Shown: positions 46,565 to 58,460 of the stretch, piece by piece
Numbering within the stretch: the stretch's first letter is position 1
Layout of the letters: each line of letters opens with the position of its first letter
Assembly: GCA_950106755.1 (NCBI GenBank)
Contig: OX467090.1
Location: forward strand, 13,639,489-13,703,488
From: Climacium dendroides
Lineage: Eukaryota; Streptophyta; Bryopsida; Hypnales; Climaciaceae
DNA: 64,000 nt
Reading direction: 5' to 3'
Position numbers and translations under genes: made by a program
The notes under the pieces: model-generated
Seen by the model: only the letters and a program-made list of their open reading frames with translations
What the model was told of the DNA's origin: nothing
The model's database searches: none

Positions 46565-49500
46565 AATGAGAAATTTTAGAAAAAATATGTACTCTAATAA
46601 CAAAAAATTCGACCAATAGATAACACAAGAACTTTATATTGCTTCATGATCAAGGGGGGTGATAGTTCTCAAGAGACTCCAAACAGAAGTTCTCCTGGCA
46701 CTTTAAATGTGAAGGTGTGGAAGGAGGGGATTTTGAAGTTTCTTGTAGACATATATGAAGAAAAGTATTGGGAAAATAACTACAAGCCCTTCGCACAAGC
46801 AAATTGAGAGGTGTTCATTGCCGTAAATGGCATCATTCACGTGACTATAACTTGAGCAATGAAAGAGGGCTATATATTGCCTTTCCAAATTGTTCTAAAT
46901 CATTTTTAAAGAAATAGTCCTCAAAACCTAAAAAGGAAAAAACCTTCAAAACTTTACCCAACATACAAAATGTAAATCCCAACAATCAAAAAACGTTTCC
47001 CACAAAAATACTAACACTCACAAAAGAATACTGCTAAAAGAAGCAAAGCAAGAAAATTTGTTCTAAACTCTCAAGCCTCCTAGCTTAAACAATGCTATAG
47101 GTTAAGTTAAAATGTCCCAAATCCTTCGGGATTTTCACCCTCGAAGTAGGTGGGATAATCCATTCCTACACAAGTGGCAAGGAGGAACAATACAACTAGA
47201 GGCTCAAGGGTGGGGCCCCCCTATTAGACGTTCAAGTTTGCCCTCACCCCCAAGCATATGCACAAGCCTTCTAATTGTGCAAAACCCTAACTTTAAAGGT
47301 CATCTACCCACTTCTCAACTATTCTTTGATTTTTATTGCACAATGCTCCATTGACTACTATGTGGGGTCCTAGACATTTTACCATCAAGATCACCAGTGC
47401 CAATTCAATGCCACGGCACTAGGGGTTTTAAATGAAATCAACGCATGTTTGGAGGTTCCAATTAATTTTGTGCAAATCAAAAAGATGCTTTCCACTTTTG
47501 GCCTCATTCTAAATGTGCCATTAGATGGGATTTCTCTATTTGTAGTATTCCTACTATAAACTATTAAGGCTATGAAAACGTTTCCTTTGTGTCATTGTAT
47601 CAGTCTTATCTAGTGGAAAAGACTCTTTATTCTAATTATCTTTGAGATAAATTTATTCAATTGCTACATCAAAAATATCTTTGGCACTTAATATTGTAGA
47701 GTGCGATTACTTCTTACTATTCATTTTTTGTGTGGATCATGGAGTTTCTAGGGGTCAATAATACAATCCAACTTACATCACAATAACTTTCTAAACATTT
47801 CATTACAATACAAACACTAACTTAAAAAATCATTTGTAATCACTCTTCTGTAATGACCCTAACTTGAAGATATTGTATAAACATGACATAAGGTAAACCT
47901 GCCTATGATAGGCATAATGAGTGATTTGATTTGTATTAAAAAATGTCCATGTTGTTGGTGCTTCCTTGGATTCATTCTTCAAGATCAATTGCATGAAAAA
48001 ATTTCGAATCATTTGAAATTGTCGAACGTATTAAAAAAAAAAGGTGAAAGAAGTAGAGAATGATTTGGAATTTTTGAATTATTAAGTATGGAGTTATGGA
48101 GTTTAAAAATGTCAATCCGAGTTGTTGCGGAGTTGTAAAACACAGTCTACATCCTATCATTTTATTTTTTTCGAGGAATATTGAAAATTGAGTTCAATAA
48201 AGGACTTCAAAATGTCTTTTAGAATTAAAAAATCCATAATTGCGTGCAAATTGAAACTCCTCATAAGTTTCATGTTGTTCATTAAAATGAAATGATTAAA
48301 AGCTTTTCAAGTATATATAAGTCCACAAAACCAATTTCATATACGGTTTTTTGGGGAAAGTGCTTTCTTAAGAATTTTTATGATTTATGCAATCTCCTAT
48401 TAAGGAGTGAAAATTACATGTCATACAATATATTATATTTGTATAGTCAAAAATTATGGAAATAGTCATACTGCAAAGCTATTCCTTGAGCACACGTTGT
48501 GTACTTTTTTTTTTCTTCCTAAATTGGTTGATAGTTAGTTGCCTGAAATTACTATATTGTCAAGCTAACACTCTTTGGATCTTAAGGGGCTTAGACTTCC
48601 ATGACTCTTCAATAGTGAAACAAGACATATTAACTTTTAAAGGACTAAGACTTTTCTGGGCCAAAAAACCCTAGTAATTGTCACTACTAGTGCAAAAAGT
48701 AAAAAAGATTGAGAACTAGTTTTTAAACATCTAATTGTAGGATCTTACATCTGAATAATATGAGAATGTGTGAAAAAAATTTCCAAAATTTCGACCTCAC
48801 AGATTGCAAGATATTTGCATTTGAAGTGAAAAAAACTAGTTTTTTAGCACCCTATATGACTACATTATTTGACTTTGAACCTTCTTAACTTAAACTTTTT
48901 GCACTATAAATTTTTTATCTTTAAATCTTTATAGTGAGAGAATGAGCTAGTAGTCGATATGAAAACATTTTATAAGAGAAATTGAATTATCATCCTTAAT
49001 AAAATTGTTTAAGTACAAGTAGGTATGGGATAGAAGGAAAATCTAAATTATTAATATCTCTAAGATAAAACTGAAAAATACTAATTCCAATGGTGAGATT
49101 GTTATAGCAAGAAAATTAAACCATGAAGAAATTATTATTTTTAAAAATTTTACAAATTGCATTAAGAAATGAATCCTACAAGTTATTTTTTCAAGAAGAA
49201 GATCTAATTGCCTAAAAAACAAGATTGTCCATAACTATCTATAAGCAACTGATGCAAATGGAATTAATCAAAACTTTGCGTTTAGACAAAAACATAATAC
49301 ATGTTTTGTTTTGTTTTTAAATTTCAGATTTCTACATGTTTGTTTACTACACATTGTTTTTTGTTTTGAACTTATTTGAGCTTCTTTGGGCATAACTTTT
49401 GCTACTAGTCATTGATTGAAAACAAATTATATTCCCACATAGATTATTATTATTTTTTTTTGTCAAGAAAAGTTTCAAAAAATCAAGACAAAAATTGAGA

Positions 49501-50364
49501 CAATAGGTACCCCGAAGGGACAAATGGGTCTACAAAGGTTAATGTACTTGCAAATACTCTTTGCTTATAAAGAACACACTTTCAAAAGACATTTTACAAA
49601 GGACATTTTACAAAAGACATTTTGTAGTGTTTTGTAGGCACCCAATCAATTAGAAACATTAAAATTTTAAAAGTCGGAAATTTTATTGATGTGTGAAATT
49701 TTAAGTCAATGATGATGGTATTTTGTTTTCTTAATTAGAAAAAAGTGGAAAAATATAATTGGAGTATGAATTTCTCTAGTGTGAAAGTTATGGTTCTTCC
49801 AAAATATAAAATAATGTAGTTCAATTTTTCAATATAAAATAGAATCAAAACTTCTACACCATAGGTAGAAATGCCACAACATTGGTACAAGTATGAAGCT
49901 CTATGCAACTATTCATCATCCCAATTTTGTGTGAAAAGGGAAGAGCAGCTACAATATTTTGTCTTCCTATGAGTGCTTTTGCATTATTTAAATCCAACAA
50001 TTCACACGGTAACAAAGCAAGATGATTTCCACAGTGACCAACTTGTTGTTCAAGGGTTAAGAACTCCCTTATCTTTTATTGAGTACAGAAAAAAACATCA
50101 TATTGAACTACTCTCAAAAAGATATGTTCCTTCAAAGTGTGGTGCCTTGTATTTCAATTGGCCAAATAAAACTGCAACTTGAAATATTACCAAAATTGCG
50201 CGGATAAAAAATCTGAAACGGTTGTAGGTGCTCACTATCAATGTTAAATTTAAGGTCCTATGGTTACATTTTATCACATCTTAAGAAAAAACAAGAAAAA
50301 ATCACTCAAGGTCTTGGTAGTTTTGGCCCAATTTGGAAGTACACCCATGCTTGGGGCAATATAG
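46565..50364. repeat. Block D, copy 3, truncated at both ends
   Basis: Starts at the point equal to about 35,598 of copy 2 and ends at the recombination point shared with block A (about 50,310-50,364). NOT3 fragment and GGGCGTTAG element are absent upstream of it. No gene was recognised. Confidence 0.65.
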
Positions 50365-51788
50365 AGATCTATCAAATGGTGACTTCCTCAACTTCATTTT
50401 TTAAATTGTTGGAAAGTTCTTCACAAGAAGGGATACATAGATTTTGTTTATTGGTGTTTGGACATATGATGTAAAAGTGATGGATTTTTTATTTTATTTT
50501 AAAATAAAAATGTGGTATTATACAATCTTTTATTTTGGGAATTCCATACCTTTTACATTGCATGTTCAATCGCCACAAAACAAAGCCCTTGCACATCTTT
50601 AAGAAAAAAAATTCTCTATTTGTATCAATAACGCAACCTCTCACATAGCAACGAACCCGCACATAGCAATGAAGCCCTTGCACTCTTTCGTGCATGAAAA
50701 ATGTTTTTATAAATTAAAAGATTAAGAAATTATTTTTACTTTTATTTTATCCATGGTAATAACATTGGGCACACCAGTCATGTTTGAAGGCTACGAGTAG
50801 TGATGATTGTATCGTTTTCCTAATCCCTAATTTTGGCCCATTCTTTTGGCACTATAGGGCCAAATTGCACCATTTTAAAATAAATGTATACCTTTCACCA
50901 AATAAAAGTAGTCAATTTTTGCTAGAAATATTTCATTTCAATTAATAATGTGGATGAGATTGCTAAATTTGGATGAAAAAGTGCATGGATATGATTGATA
51001 AGTGTTTATTGGTCGAAAACGATGAATGATTGTAGAAATACAATGATTCACCAAATTGTAAGTGATCACCACCTTGGCACTTTCCCAAAAAGTAAAACTA
51101 AAAGGTTACCTAATTTACATGAATATTGTCAACTACCTTGTCTGTCATTGAGCAGTAGAGAAGACATCATTTTAGAATATCTCATGCTCCTTCTAAGTGC
51201 ACTATCTTGTATTTCTACTCAAAAGATGATAATTCCTCACATAAATAGACATCATGAGACAAAGTACAATGGGAGTTCACAAGCTAGATTAAACTCAAAT
51301 CTACTTCTCAAATATGCTAGTGCCAATTAAAATCATCAAAGAAGAAGGTACCATCAATATATTTATAAGGAATTCACCCAAAGTTGTAGTTCTTTCGACA
51401 AGGCTCCATTGGAACTATGCAACTCTTAAGCAACATTAAAGTCAACTTGTAATAATTACTTCCCTTGGTAGAAGGAAATCAACATTTAGGATCATCCATC
51501 AATTCAATTACTTGAATTTAGTGAGTTGAAAATATAATTCTTCTGACATCATTCATATGTGTTGTACATCATAACAAAAATAGTGTTTGTTTGGAAAATC
51601 CTTTGACTCTCACTATGAGATACAGTTCACCTACATGGCCTAAAATACTTCTCAAACTACACTAGAAAGTGAACCATAGGGAACTTACAGGAAAAATAAG
51701 AATTCTCAAAGAAACTAGTATAATAGAAAGAGTATGGTATCTCAACAATAATGTCTTCATTATAAACAAAAGGAAACTCATTTCAAAT
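50365..51788. repeat. Block A, copy 4, shortened, downstream of K5
   Basis: Begins at the base equal to about 1,433 of copy 1. The first ~1.4 kb of block A are missing. The recurrent plus-strand frame is at about 51,090-51,330. Confidence 0.75.
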
Positions 51789-53096
51789 TCACATTACATT
51801 GCAACACTCACAGAAAGACACTATTCTTTGCCATCTATTTGATAGATTCAATGATCTCATGTCTTGTCCCAAATATAGTCCATAGCGATCTTCTTCAAGG
51901 AATTTGACTATTTCCTCAAAGCAGGGTCTTTCTTTTGGATTTGGATGCCAACATCTACTCAACAAAGACTTGATCCAAGGCTTGGTCTCCTCAGGCAATG
52001 GAGGCCTCTCCCCTCCAAGAACCACATCATAGTCGTTTATCGAGACACCCTCAAAAGGAAGCAGCCCAGTGATCATTTCATAGCAAGTCATAGCAAAGCT
52101 GTAAACATCGGCTTCTTTGGTGAACAAATCTTCCGATATTGGGATCTTTGTGATCCTGCGATCTTTCAAACCTTGCAATATCTCCGGGGCTCTCCAAAAC
52201 CCTGTCCCCACCACTCCCACCGAGCACTCATAGTCTGCTACTCGACAAATATAGAATGAACCATGATCTTCTAACCCCTGCTCTTTTTCTGCATCTATGA
52301 GTACATTGGAAGCTTTGAGGTCCCTGTGGACAATGTTGTCCTGGTGCAAGTCCCTCATCCCTGTTGCAATACAGAGCATGTTCCATTCAAGTTCCGTATC
52401 AGAGAGAGGAGCACAAAATTGGTGGTTGTTGCGCTCCATTCTCTTGTCAATGAGCTTCCGCAAGTCCCCTGCATATCGGAGCATCCTGAATGCAAACCTC
52501 CCGTTCATCACTACCGTGCCACCAAGGATTGGAGAACATGTCAACGTGCCACCAAGGATTGGAGACCATGTAACCAAGCGACCAAGGATTGGACACCATT
52601 TCAACGGCAAAACATCCCGTCCTTCGAGCATTCCTGGAGGCCATTGCTTTTGAAGGTCCAGCACCGATGAGCCCTCCTTGAACACCTTGAACACGGACTT
52701 GAACGGATATCCCTCATACTGCGCTTCGATGATTTCCGCCTGACCTCCCTCGCCAATCTTCTTGCCCAACACTAAAGAATCCTCACTTTCCCGAAAGAAA
52801 TTGCCCGTTTCCGGAAACTGCCGCCGCAGGCTCGTCACAATCTCCCTGTTGGTCTCCACAGACCATTTCCCCTTCTCTCCGCCACTGGAGTCCTCTGCTT
52901 CACTCAGAGGCTGCTGGAGCTCACTCCAATGGTCTTTCGAAGCGGCGATCTCGAAATCGAGGTCTGTTTCATAGTCAGACTTGCTTTGTAACAGTCCTTC
53001 GATGCGTGTGGAATGATACACAGACGAGGAGGAGGGGGACGCAGAGCAATTGCAGGATGTGTTTCCCAGTTCAACACTCTCGTGCTTCTCTGCCAT
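51789..53096 (-). CDS. Kinase K5: intact TKL-like kinase with CaaX box and in-frame 10-residue repeat expansion
   Basis: Intronless, 435 residues, the longest of the family. The order of parts is as in K4: Ser-rich N-terminus, EGGQAEIIEA at about 116-125, Lys137 in FKVFK, HRDLKASN at 257-264, Asp288 in VADYE, RAPE at 302-305, Asp330, CWHPNPKERPCF. The tail ends ECCNVM before TGA, a farnesyl-type CaaX at 432-435 with adjacent Cys431. Residues about 168-194 are an expanded tandem repeat (CPILGRLVTW, SPILGGTLTC, SPILGGTVV) from a 30-base DNA repeat; sister genes have one unit. The insertion lies in the N-lobe after the alphaC-like region, where it could alter regulation or partner binding. The start is the first ATG (MAEKHES); the upstream in-frame extension has none. 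Confidence 0.88.
   Translation of the reverse strand: MAEKHESVELGNTSCNCSASPSSSSVYHSTRIEGLLQSKSDYETDLDFEIAASKDHWSELQQPLSEAEDSSGGEKGKWSVETNREIVTSLRRQFPETGNFFRESEDSLVLGKKIGEGGQAEIIEAQYEGYPFKSVFKVFKEGSSVLDLQKQWPPGMLEGRDVLPLKWCPILGRLVTWSPILGGTLTCSPILGGTVVMNGRFAFRMLRYAGDLRKLIDKRMERNNHQFCAPLSDTELEWNMLCIATGMRDLHQDNIVHRDLKASNVLIDAEKEQGLEDHGSFYICRVADYECSVGVVGTGFWRAPEILQGLKDRRITKIPISEDLFTKEADVYSFAMTCYEMITGLLPFEGVSINDYDVVLGGERPPLPEETKPWIKSLLSRCWHPNPKERPCFEEIVKFLEEDRYGLYLGQDMRSLNLSNRWQRIVSFCECCNVM
52516..52605 (-). repeat. 30-base tandem repeat (3 units) inside K5
   Basis: Units at 52,516-52,545, 52,546-52,575 and 52,576-52,605, diverging toward the third, all in frame (3 x 10 codons). Each carries the core ACCAAGGATTGGA. 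K1, K3 and K4 have one unit. Confidence 0.92.
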
Positions 53097-53829
53097 CACG
53101 AATCCAACAACTGCGGAATTTTCACAACGCAAACAACACCTCGCGGAACACCAATAATTGGCTACAGTAAATGCTACACAACGGATTTCTTCGTATATTC
53201 CCGAAGGTGGAAACAACGCCCTGTTGTTGCGCACAAATGCCGATCGAAATCAAAATCAAAATCAGTACCTATTGGCGAGGGGCGAGATCGGCATTGGTGC
53301 CCTCCTTGCAAAACAATCTCTCCAAACAAGCTTGCAAACCCCAGCCCGCAGTCTCCCAGGAGAGCCCTCAGTCACCTCACTGATCGGCCATAAGTTAACA
53401 CTCACGTGGTAGGCGTCAACAGCTTCATCACCTCAAACAGTGACTCCCAGCGCATCTCAAAGCTCTCCTCCACCAGCGCAGAAATCAGATGCACGAAATA
53501 GCCATCAGTAAATGAGCAATCCTTGGTGCCTAGCCAGCAGGTCCTGCTACCCATCTGCATCCAGCCTCGCTCTCGGGAAGTCCCAAGGCTTGCAGACATT
53601 TCTGCATTTCTGCAGACAACTCGACTTGGTCAGCCGTCCTGTAGCCGGATCTGCCGCCCTATAACTTAGCTTTGTTGGGCCTTCAGGACGTAGCTACAAA
53701 GGACAGCGTACCATATACGTGACCAGGGTCAAGAGGAATGGATCACTGTTTGGGGATAGTTTTACAGCGTTATTACTGTAGCTATTTTTCCTTTCTTTAA
53801 CCCTTAAACGACGAACTGGTGACTGGAAA
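53097..53829 (-). promoter_or_regulatory. 5' leader and promoter region of K5
   Basis: K1/K3-type flank. It contains the conserved minus-strand frame at 53,599-53,402 (FTDGYFVHLISALVEES, EMRWESLFEVMKLL) followed by donor-like GTGAGTG near 53,406-53,400. In K5 the proximal leader is also open in frame with the kinase, but without an ATG. Confidence 0.45.
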
Positions 53830-55435
53830 TCATCCATTTTTTTTTAAACAAGAGTGTTGAACAACACACTACAAAGGCTTCCATCAGGTAGAGAGGTTGA
53901 TTTCACACTACGTAATCCACCTATCAGTGCAAGGCATCAAACATGCAACCACTCCATTCAGTTTGGGTACCTTACTACCATCATCCAGAAGTTTAGGGTC
54001 ATCTCGAATCAACGAAATCATCCATTTTGAATCTGTGGGAATCATTGGTCAAAAAAATTCAAGAGCACTCATTGGAAGTTAGAAGATTGATCTCCCCTTT
54101 TTGCACAAAATTAGGAGGACAAATAACTGTACTTTTGTTCTACATCAAAAGATTCTCTGTCATCCATCAACACAAAATGTCCGCCTTGACATTCAAGGGG
54201 TAATTCCCAATTTGGACCATATTTTCAAATATGGAGTTGTTTTCTCTAGTTTTTACTCCAAATAGAAGTTTTATAGATCTTCTCTCAAGTTTCTTTGATG
54301 ATTTTTTCAAATTGCAAATGGGATTTTTTCCAATTCCACCACTTAACTTTGAACTAGCTATTGACTTTTTTTAAACATTGGTATGGATATCTTAATGGAT
54401 ATAATAATCTTTAATCTCTCACTTTAAAAAGAAAAAGGATTATTAGCCTATTTTGTATCCCATGGATCATTGCAATTCTTTAAAGTTAACAAATTTACAA
54501 TGTTTGGGTGAAAAAAAATAACAATAAACCAAGGGATAATCTAATGATTGTACTTTCATCAACTCACTTTGAAAAAACAAAGAAACATATGACAAGGTCT
54601 TAGCAAGAAACATATATCTTCCCATTGTTGTTCCTAGTTAGAGGAGGAGGATTCTTGTCTTTATTGTAATTCAAATGTGATTCTTAAGTCCCTACTTGCT
54701 TGCAATGGTAATTCAATAGCACCCTTCAAGATTGTGAATTAATGAATGAACGTCCTACCATATATAAACAACAAAACATGCATATTTATATTCATCAAAC
54801 TCACAAAATCATCATGTCTACAAACACTTAGAATGGTGGACACATCAAAATGAATGAAAAATCATTTCAAATGTAAGAATACTTGCTCAAATCATTGAAA
54901 AAATATTCAAATGGATGGTAGTTTATTTACTAGTGTAGGGCTTTGCATGGCCATGCACCACTGTCGATGATTTGGCCTAGTCTCATTCCTTGGCTTCTGA
55001 TATTAATAAGTCTTGAAGAGTTGACCCTCGCTCTATTGAAATTCCACACTGTTGTATAAGTTCATTGGATATTGATTCTCATGTAAAAGAAGAGTTCACC
55101 TTTTTCCGTTTTGGAGATATAAGGTAAGACTGGATATTTCTTTTGTAATCCATAATTTTACACATGGCGATTCATAAGAAGGATACTGAGTTCTCTGATG
55201 GCACAAAGCTCAGTTGAAGAAATTCAAATGTGGAATTCTGAGAGATCAGTGAAACCAGTAACACACCTTGAAAACGGTCATGGTGTACTAAATTTGAAGA
55301 GAGCTCCGACACTTGCAATGCACCCTTCGTCATTTTACAATTTCTGTGAGATACGATTCGATTTGTTTGGGATGGAGGCATTTTGGCTTCGAGTACTATG
55401 ATTTGTCAGCTTGTTATTTAGAAAACAAAAGATGT
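53830..55435 (+). repeat. Block B, copy 5
   Basis: Copy of block B. The recurrent frame is present from about 53,940 but broken after about 54,082. Relics IIGQKNSRALIGS and PLNFELAIDFF are readable in different frames. Confidence 0.55.
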
Positions 55436-55490
55436 TCCAACTCACTTAGCCGAGGGTAGAAACATGACACGAGGTTTCGAGATTTGGTTT

Positions 55491-55951
55491 AGCATTCCTA
55501 GAGGCCATTGCTTTTGAAGGTCCAGCACGGATGAGCCCTCCTTCAACACGCACTTGAACGGAGATCCCTTATGCTGCGCTTCGAAGATGTCCGCCTGACC
55601 TCCCTCGGCAATCTTCTTGCCCAACACAATAGAATCAGGATTGTATGTAAAGAAGATGCCCGTTTGCGGAAACTGCCTCCGCAGGCTCGTCACAATCTCG
55701 CTGTTGGTCACATGAGACCATCCCCGCTTCTCTCCGCCACTGGAGTCCTCTGCTGCACTCAGAGGCTGCTGGAGCTCACTCCAATGGTCTTTCGAAGCGG
55801 CGATCTCGAAATCGAGGGCTGTTTTATAGTCAGACTTGCTTTGTAACAGTCCTTCGATGCGTGTGGAATGATACACAGACGAGGAGGAGGGGGACGCAGA
55901 GCAATTGCAGGATGTGTTTCCCAGTTCAACACTCTCGTGCTTTTCTGCCAT
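55491..55951 (-). pseudogene. Kinase K6: 5' fragment of a family kinase fused to repeat DNA
   Basis: Starts normally with MAEKHES and runs through the Ser-rich N-terminus and glycine-rich loop (EGGQADIFEA). A 9-base deletion shortens VLKVFKEG to VLKEG, and homology stops at LGML (about 55,491). There it joins block C/B-boundary DNA, which adds a short foreign tail (QISKPRVMFLPSAK) before a stop at 55,442. It lacks the catalytic loop and everything after it, so it cannot be an active kinase. Confidence 0.85.
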
Positions 55952-56460
55952 CACGAATCTAACAACTGCGGAATTTTCACAACGCAAACAACACCTCGGA
56001 ACACCAATAGTTGGCTACAGTAAATGCTACACAACGGATTTCTTCGTATATTCCCGAAGGTGGAAACAACGCCCTGTTGTTGCGCACAAACGCCAATCAA
56101 AATCGAAATCGAAATCAGTACCTATCGACGAGGGGCGAGATCGGCAAAACAATCTCTCCAAACTGGCAAAACCCAATTACCCTCAGTCTACCAAGAGAGA
56201 GACTTCAGTCGCCTAACTCATCGCCCATCACGACAACACTCACGCCGAAGGCGAGAACAGCTTCAACGACTCAACAAGTGACTCCCAGAGCGCGCATCAC
56301 AAAGCTCGCCTAAACCAGACCCGGAACCAAACACACGACTGACAGCAAGGAGGAATTGAGAACGAAGGCCTGAATCGTCTCTCCGACACCAGAGAGGCCA
56401 TAAGCTCCGCAGAGCAGATGCGCAGAAAGTCAAGGCAACGTGGCGAGTGACACTATTCAG
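55952..56460 (-). promoter_or_regulatory. 5' flank of K6
   Basis: The proximal ~200 bases match the K1/K5 leader (including TCGAAA hexamers near 56,100-56,118). The distal part is diverged and merges into single-copy DNA at about 56,450, the right border of the duplicated array. Confidence 0.45.
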
Positions 56461-57584
56461 CGCGTACCCATTATCCCAATTGTTGGCAGCTTAAGATTCT
56501 ATCCACGATTCCTTCGCCAACAGTCTCCACAGTAGCACGGCAGCCACGGCTCTTCTTCAAGTGGCTGCAGATATTCCCACAAGCACAAACCCAAACAATC
56601 ACAGCTAAAGGAACCCTAAACCCTAAGAGAGATGAAACCAGGAATGAACCAGGAATTCGAAATGCAAACTTCAAATCCTGTACCCGGAATGAGAATTTTT
56701 GTTTGCACGGAAGCGCTTGAAAGAGGAAGATACACACAAATGGCACAGGGCACACTAGGGAGTCCGCACTCATGGCAGCTGAAGGCCATGATGAATTGTT
56801 TCGTGGGTTTGCTTAATTTGTGGGACGCTATTACATTTGCAATCTGGCTGACATGTTCCATACTGTAAAACATTCCAATTTCCATGTGCCTACCCAAAAG
56901 CATGCCCTAAGAAATCTTGAAATTAAGTAGACGTTTTCAATTCAAGATGTACATCAAAAAGAGGGTGAGGTTTTAGATATCTATGAAGCTCCATTGAAAA
57001 AATGTCATTAATTCTCAAAAGAAAGTCCATTTATGTGTACAAAGACCGAATTTGCGCATTATTGGGTGACCTCATGTTGTGTACAACTGGGCCTATGTAT
57101 GCAAGCCATTGTTCACAAAATGGGTCTTTGTACCTGTGACGATCAAGAATAATTTAGAGAAACATGAGAGCATATTGACAAAATTTTAGAACCCAACTCC
57201 GGCACCAAATTTGTGAGATTAGAAATGAGACAAAAAAAATTGTAAGATATTTTTGGAAATCTTTGCTCTAAAAAAGGTTGGGAGAATGAACACTGAGAAC
57301 CAATTGACTATTTCGGCTTCTACAAAACATGCAACTTCTACAAAACATGTAAGGCTGCCAAAATATTGCAAGATCGCTCACTTCAGTAAGAAGATGTCGC
57401 ACATCCATCAAATATTCTAGGGTAGGACACGACCTGGCAAGCCATGAAACTCCAGACGTCAGCAACATTTCTTCAGCCCATTTTCAAAAGAACCTCGAAT
57501 TTCAGCTGGACTGCCACCCAAAAAAAACTCCACGCTTATTAGGATTCGAACAAAAATATTCCACCTTTTTTAACTTCTAGAATC
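56461..57584. other. Single-copy region without a recognised gene
   Basis: Overlapping open frames on both strands at about 56,470-56,900 (plus-strand MKPGMNQEFEMQTSNPVPGM; minus-strand MLLGRHMEIGMF). None is recognisable or supported by a family. A minus-strand frame at 57,468-57,268 (SWLARSCPTLEYLMDV) is also unassigned and carries a small duplication of ATGTTTTGTAGAAG. Confidence 0.4.
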
Positions 57585-57893
57585 GCAGGTAGATTTGGGA
57601 TGCACAAGGGAGCCACCCACAAGGGCGCAAATGCAACAGTTACTCCTGCCAAAGCCCTCCATGCTCGTGAGGATATGACTTACAAAATTCCAGTTTGACT
57701 TCTATCCAACCTCTCGATTCAACATGCCCCTATCTTTTCTCTAAGTTTCAAAGCAGAAGGCTCGCTGGTAAAGTAGGGCACAAGCTTCACGATGCACAAA
57801 AGAACCGTAAAGAAACACCCCCACAAGATTGCATATGCAACAGTCCGTCCTTTGCAATGCCCTCCATGTATGTTCATCAGAATTAGAATTAAA
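57585..57893 (-). pseudogene. Decayed tandem copies of the reticulon 3' end
   Basis: Two fragments repeat the last coding part and 3' flank of the reticulon gene that follows. Positions 57,684-57,893 correspond to about 57,893-58,100 (shared AAAATTCCAGTT flank, CAACATGCCC, and GGCTCGCTGGTA). A shorter, more diverged piece at 57,585-57,683 includes TAGATTTGGG and CCACCCACAAGG. Both contain indels that break the frame. Confidence 0.75.
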
Positions 57894-57932
57894 AAATTCC
57901 AGTTACCTAAGCAATCTAAACCATCCGGCTAT

Positions 57933-58460
57933 CTAAGCTCTTGGTTCAACATGCCCTATCTTTTCTCTGAGCTTCAGAATGAGAGGCTCGCTGGTAGATT
58001 TGGGCGCCAGCTTCACGATGCAGAATGGAACCGTAAAAACCACCCACAAGGTTGCATAAGCCACCGTCTGCCCAGCCAAAGACCTGCCCACCGCAGACAA
58101 AAGGTACAACACCGTGACCACCTTCAGGAACAGTTTCTTATCCGAGCCACTAGCAGCCACCCTGAGCACGCTTTCCAAGGCGCCCATCACATTGGCCACC
58201 GTGGCTGCAATGCAATTGGCAGTCTCCGGAGAGACCTGCCACTCGGCCGGGTCCATGGGGAGGATGGTGAGGTTGAAGGAGCGAAAGATGAGCCCCAGAA
58301 CCGCGAGTGACCAAGTGATCACGTAGAGCACATCCGAGATTAAGGACACCATGTTGAGGTGGCGGAATCGGCAATGGTAGTAGACGAGGGATCCACACGC
58401 CAGCACCAGGACTGCCATGGCGGGCCTTCTCCACATGACGACATCACAACCTATGCTCAT
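57933..58460 (-). CDS. Reticulon-like ER membrane protein (RTNLB type)
   Basis: A single-exon gene of 175 residues. Reticulons insert two hydrophobic hairpins into the ER membrane and shape tubules. The reticulon domain fills nearly the whole protein: CDVVMWRRP at 5-13 (family: DVLLWRxxx), a first hairpin around 14-60 (AMAVLVLACGSLVYYHC and SLISDVLYVITWSLAVLGLIF), a loop with SPETANCIAATVANVMGALE, then ASGSDKKLFLKVVTVLYLLS and a second hydrophobic pair to about 155. The charged C-terminus is LKLREKIGHVEPRA. It is shorter than most plant RTNLBs because the N-terminal extension is almost absent. The ATG at 58,460 is supported by an in-frame TAA 12 codons upstream (58,499-58,497). The family fit is strong by motif; the exact subgroup is unknown. 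Confidence 0.82.
   Translation of the reverse strand: MSIGCDVVMWRRPAMAVLVLACGSLVYYHCRFRHLNMVSLISDVLYVITWSLAVLGLIFRSFNLTILPMDPAEWQVSPETANCIAATVANVMGALESVLRVAASGSDKKLFLKVVTVLYLLSAVGRSLAGQTVAYATLWVVFTVPFCIVKLAPKSTSEPLILKLREKIGHVEPRA

Noticed and set aside
1..56450. tRNA or other structured RNA genes within the array
   Set aside because: No cloverleaf-like arrangement or conserved tRNA boxes stood out by eye; a covariance-model search would be needed to exclude them.
57792..58310. 172-codon plus-strand frame over the reticulon gene
   Set aside because: It is antisense to a clear reticulon domain with two hydrophobic hairpins and has an unstructured, His/Arg-rich composition typical of shadow frames.
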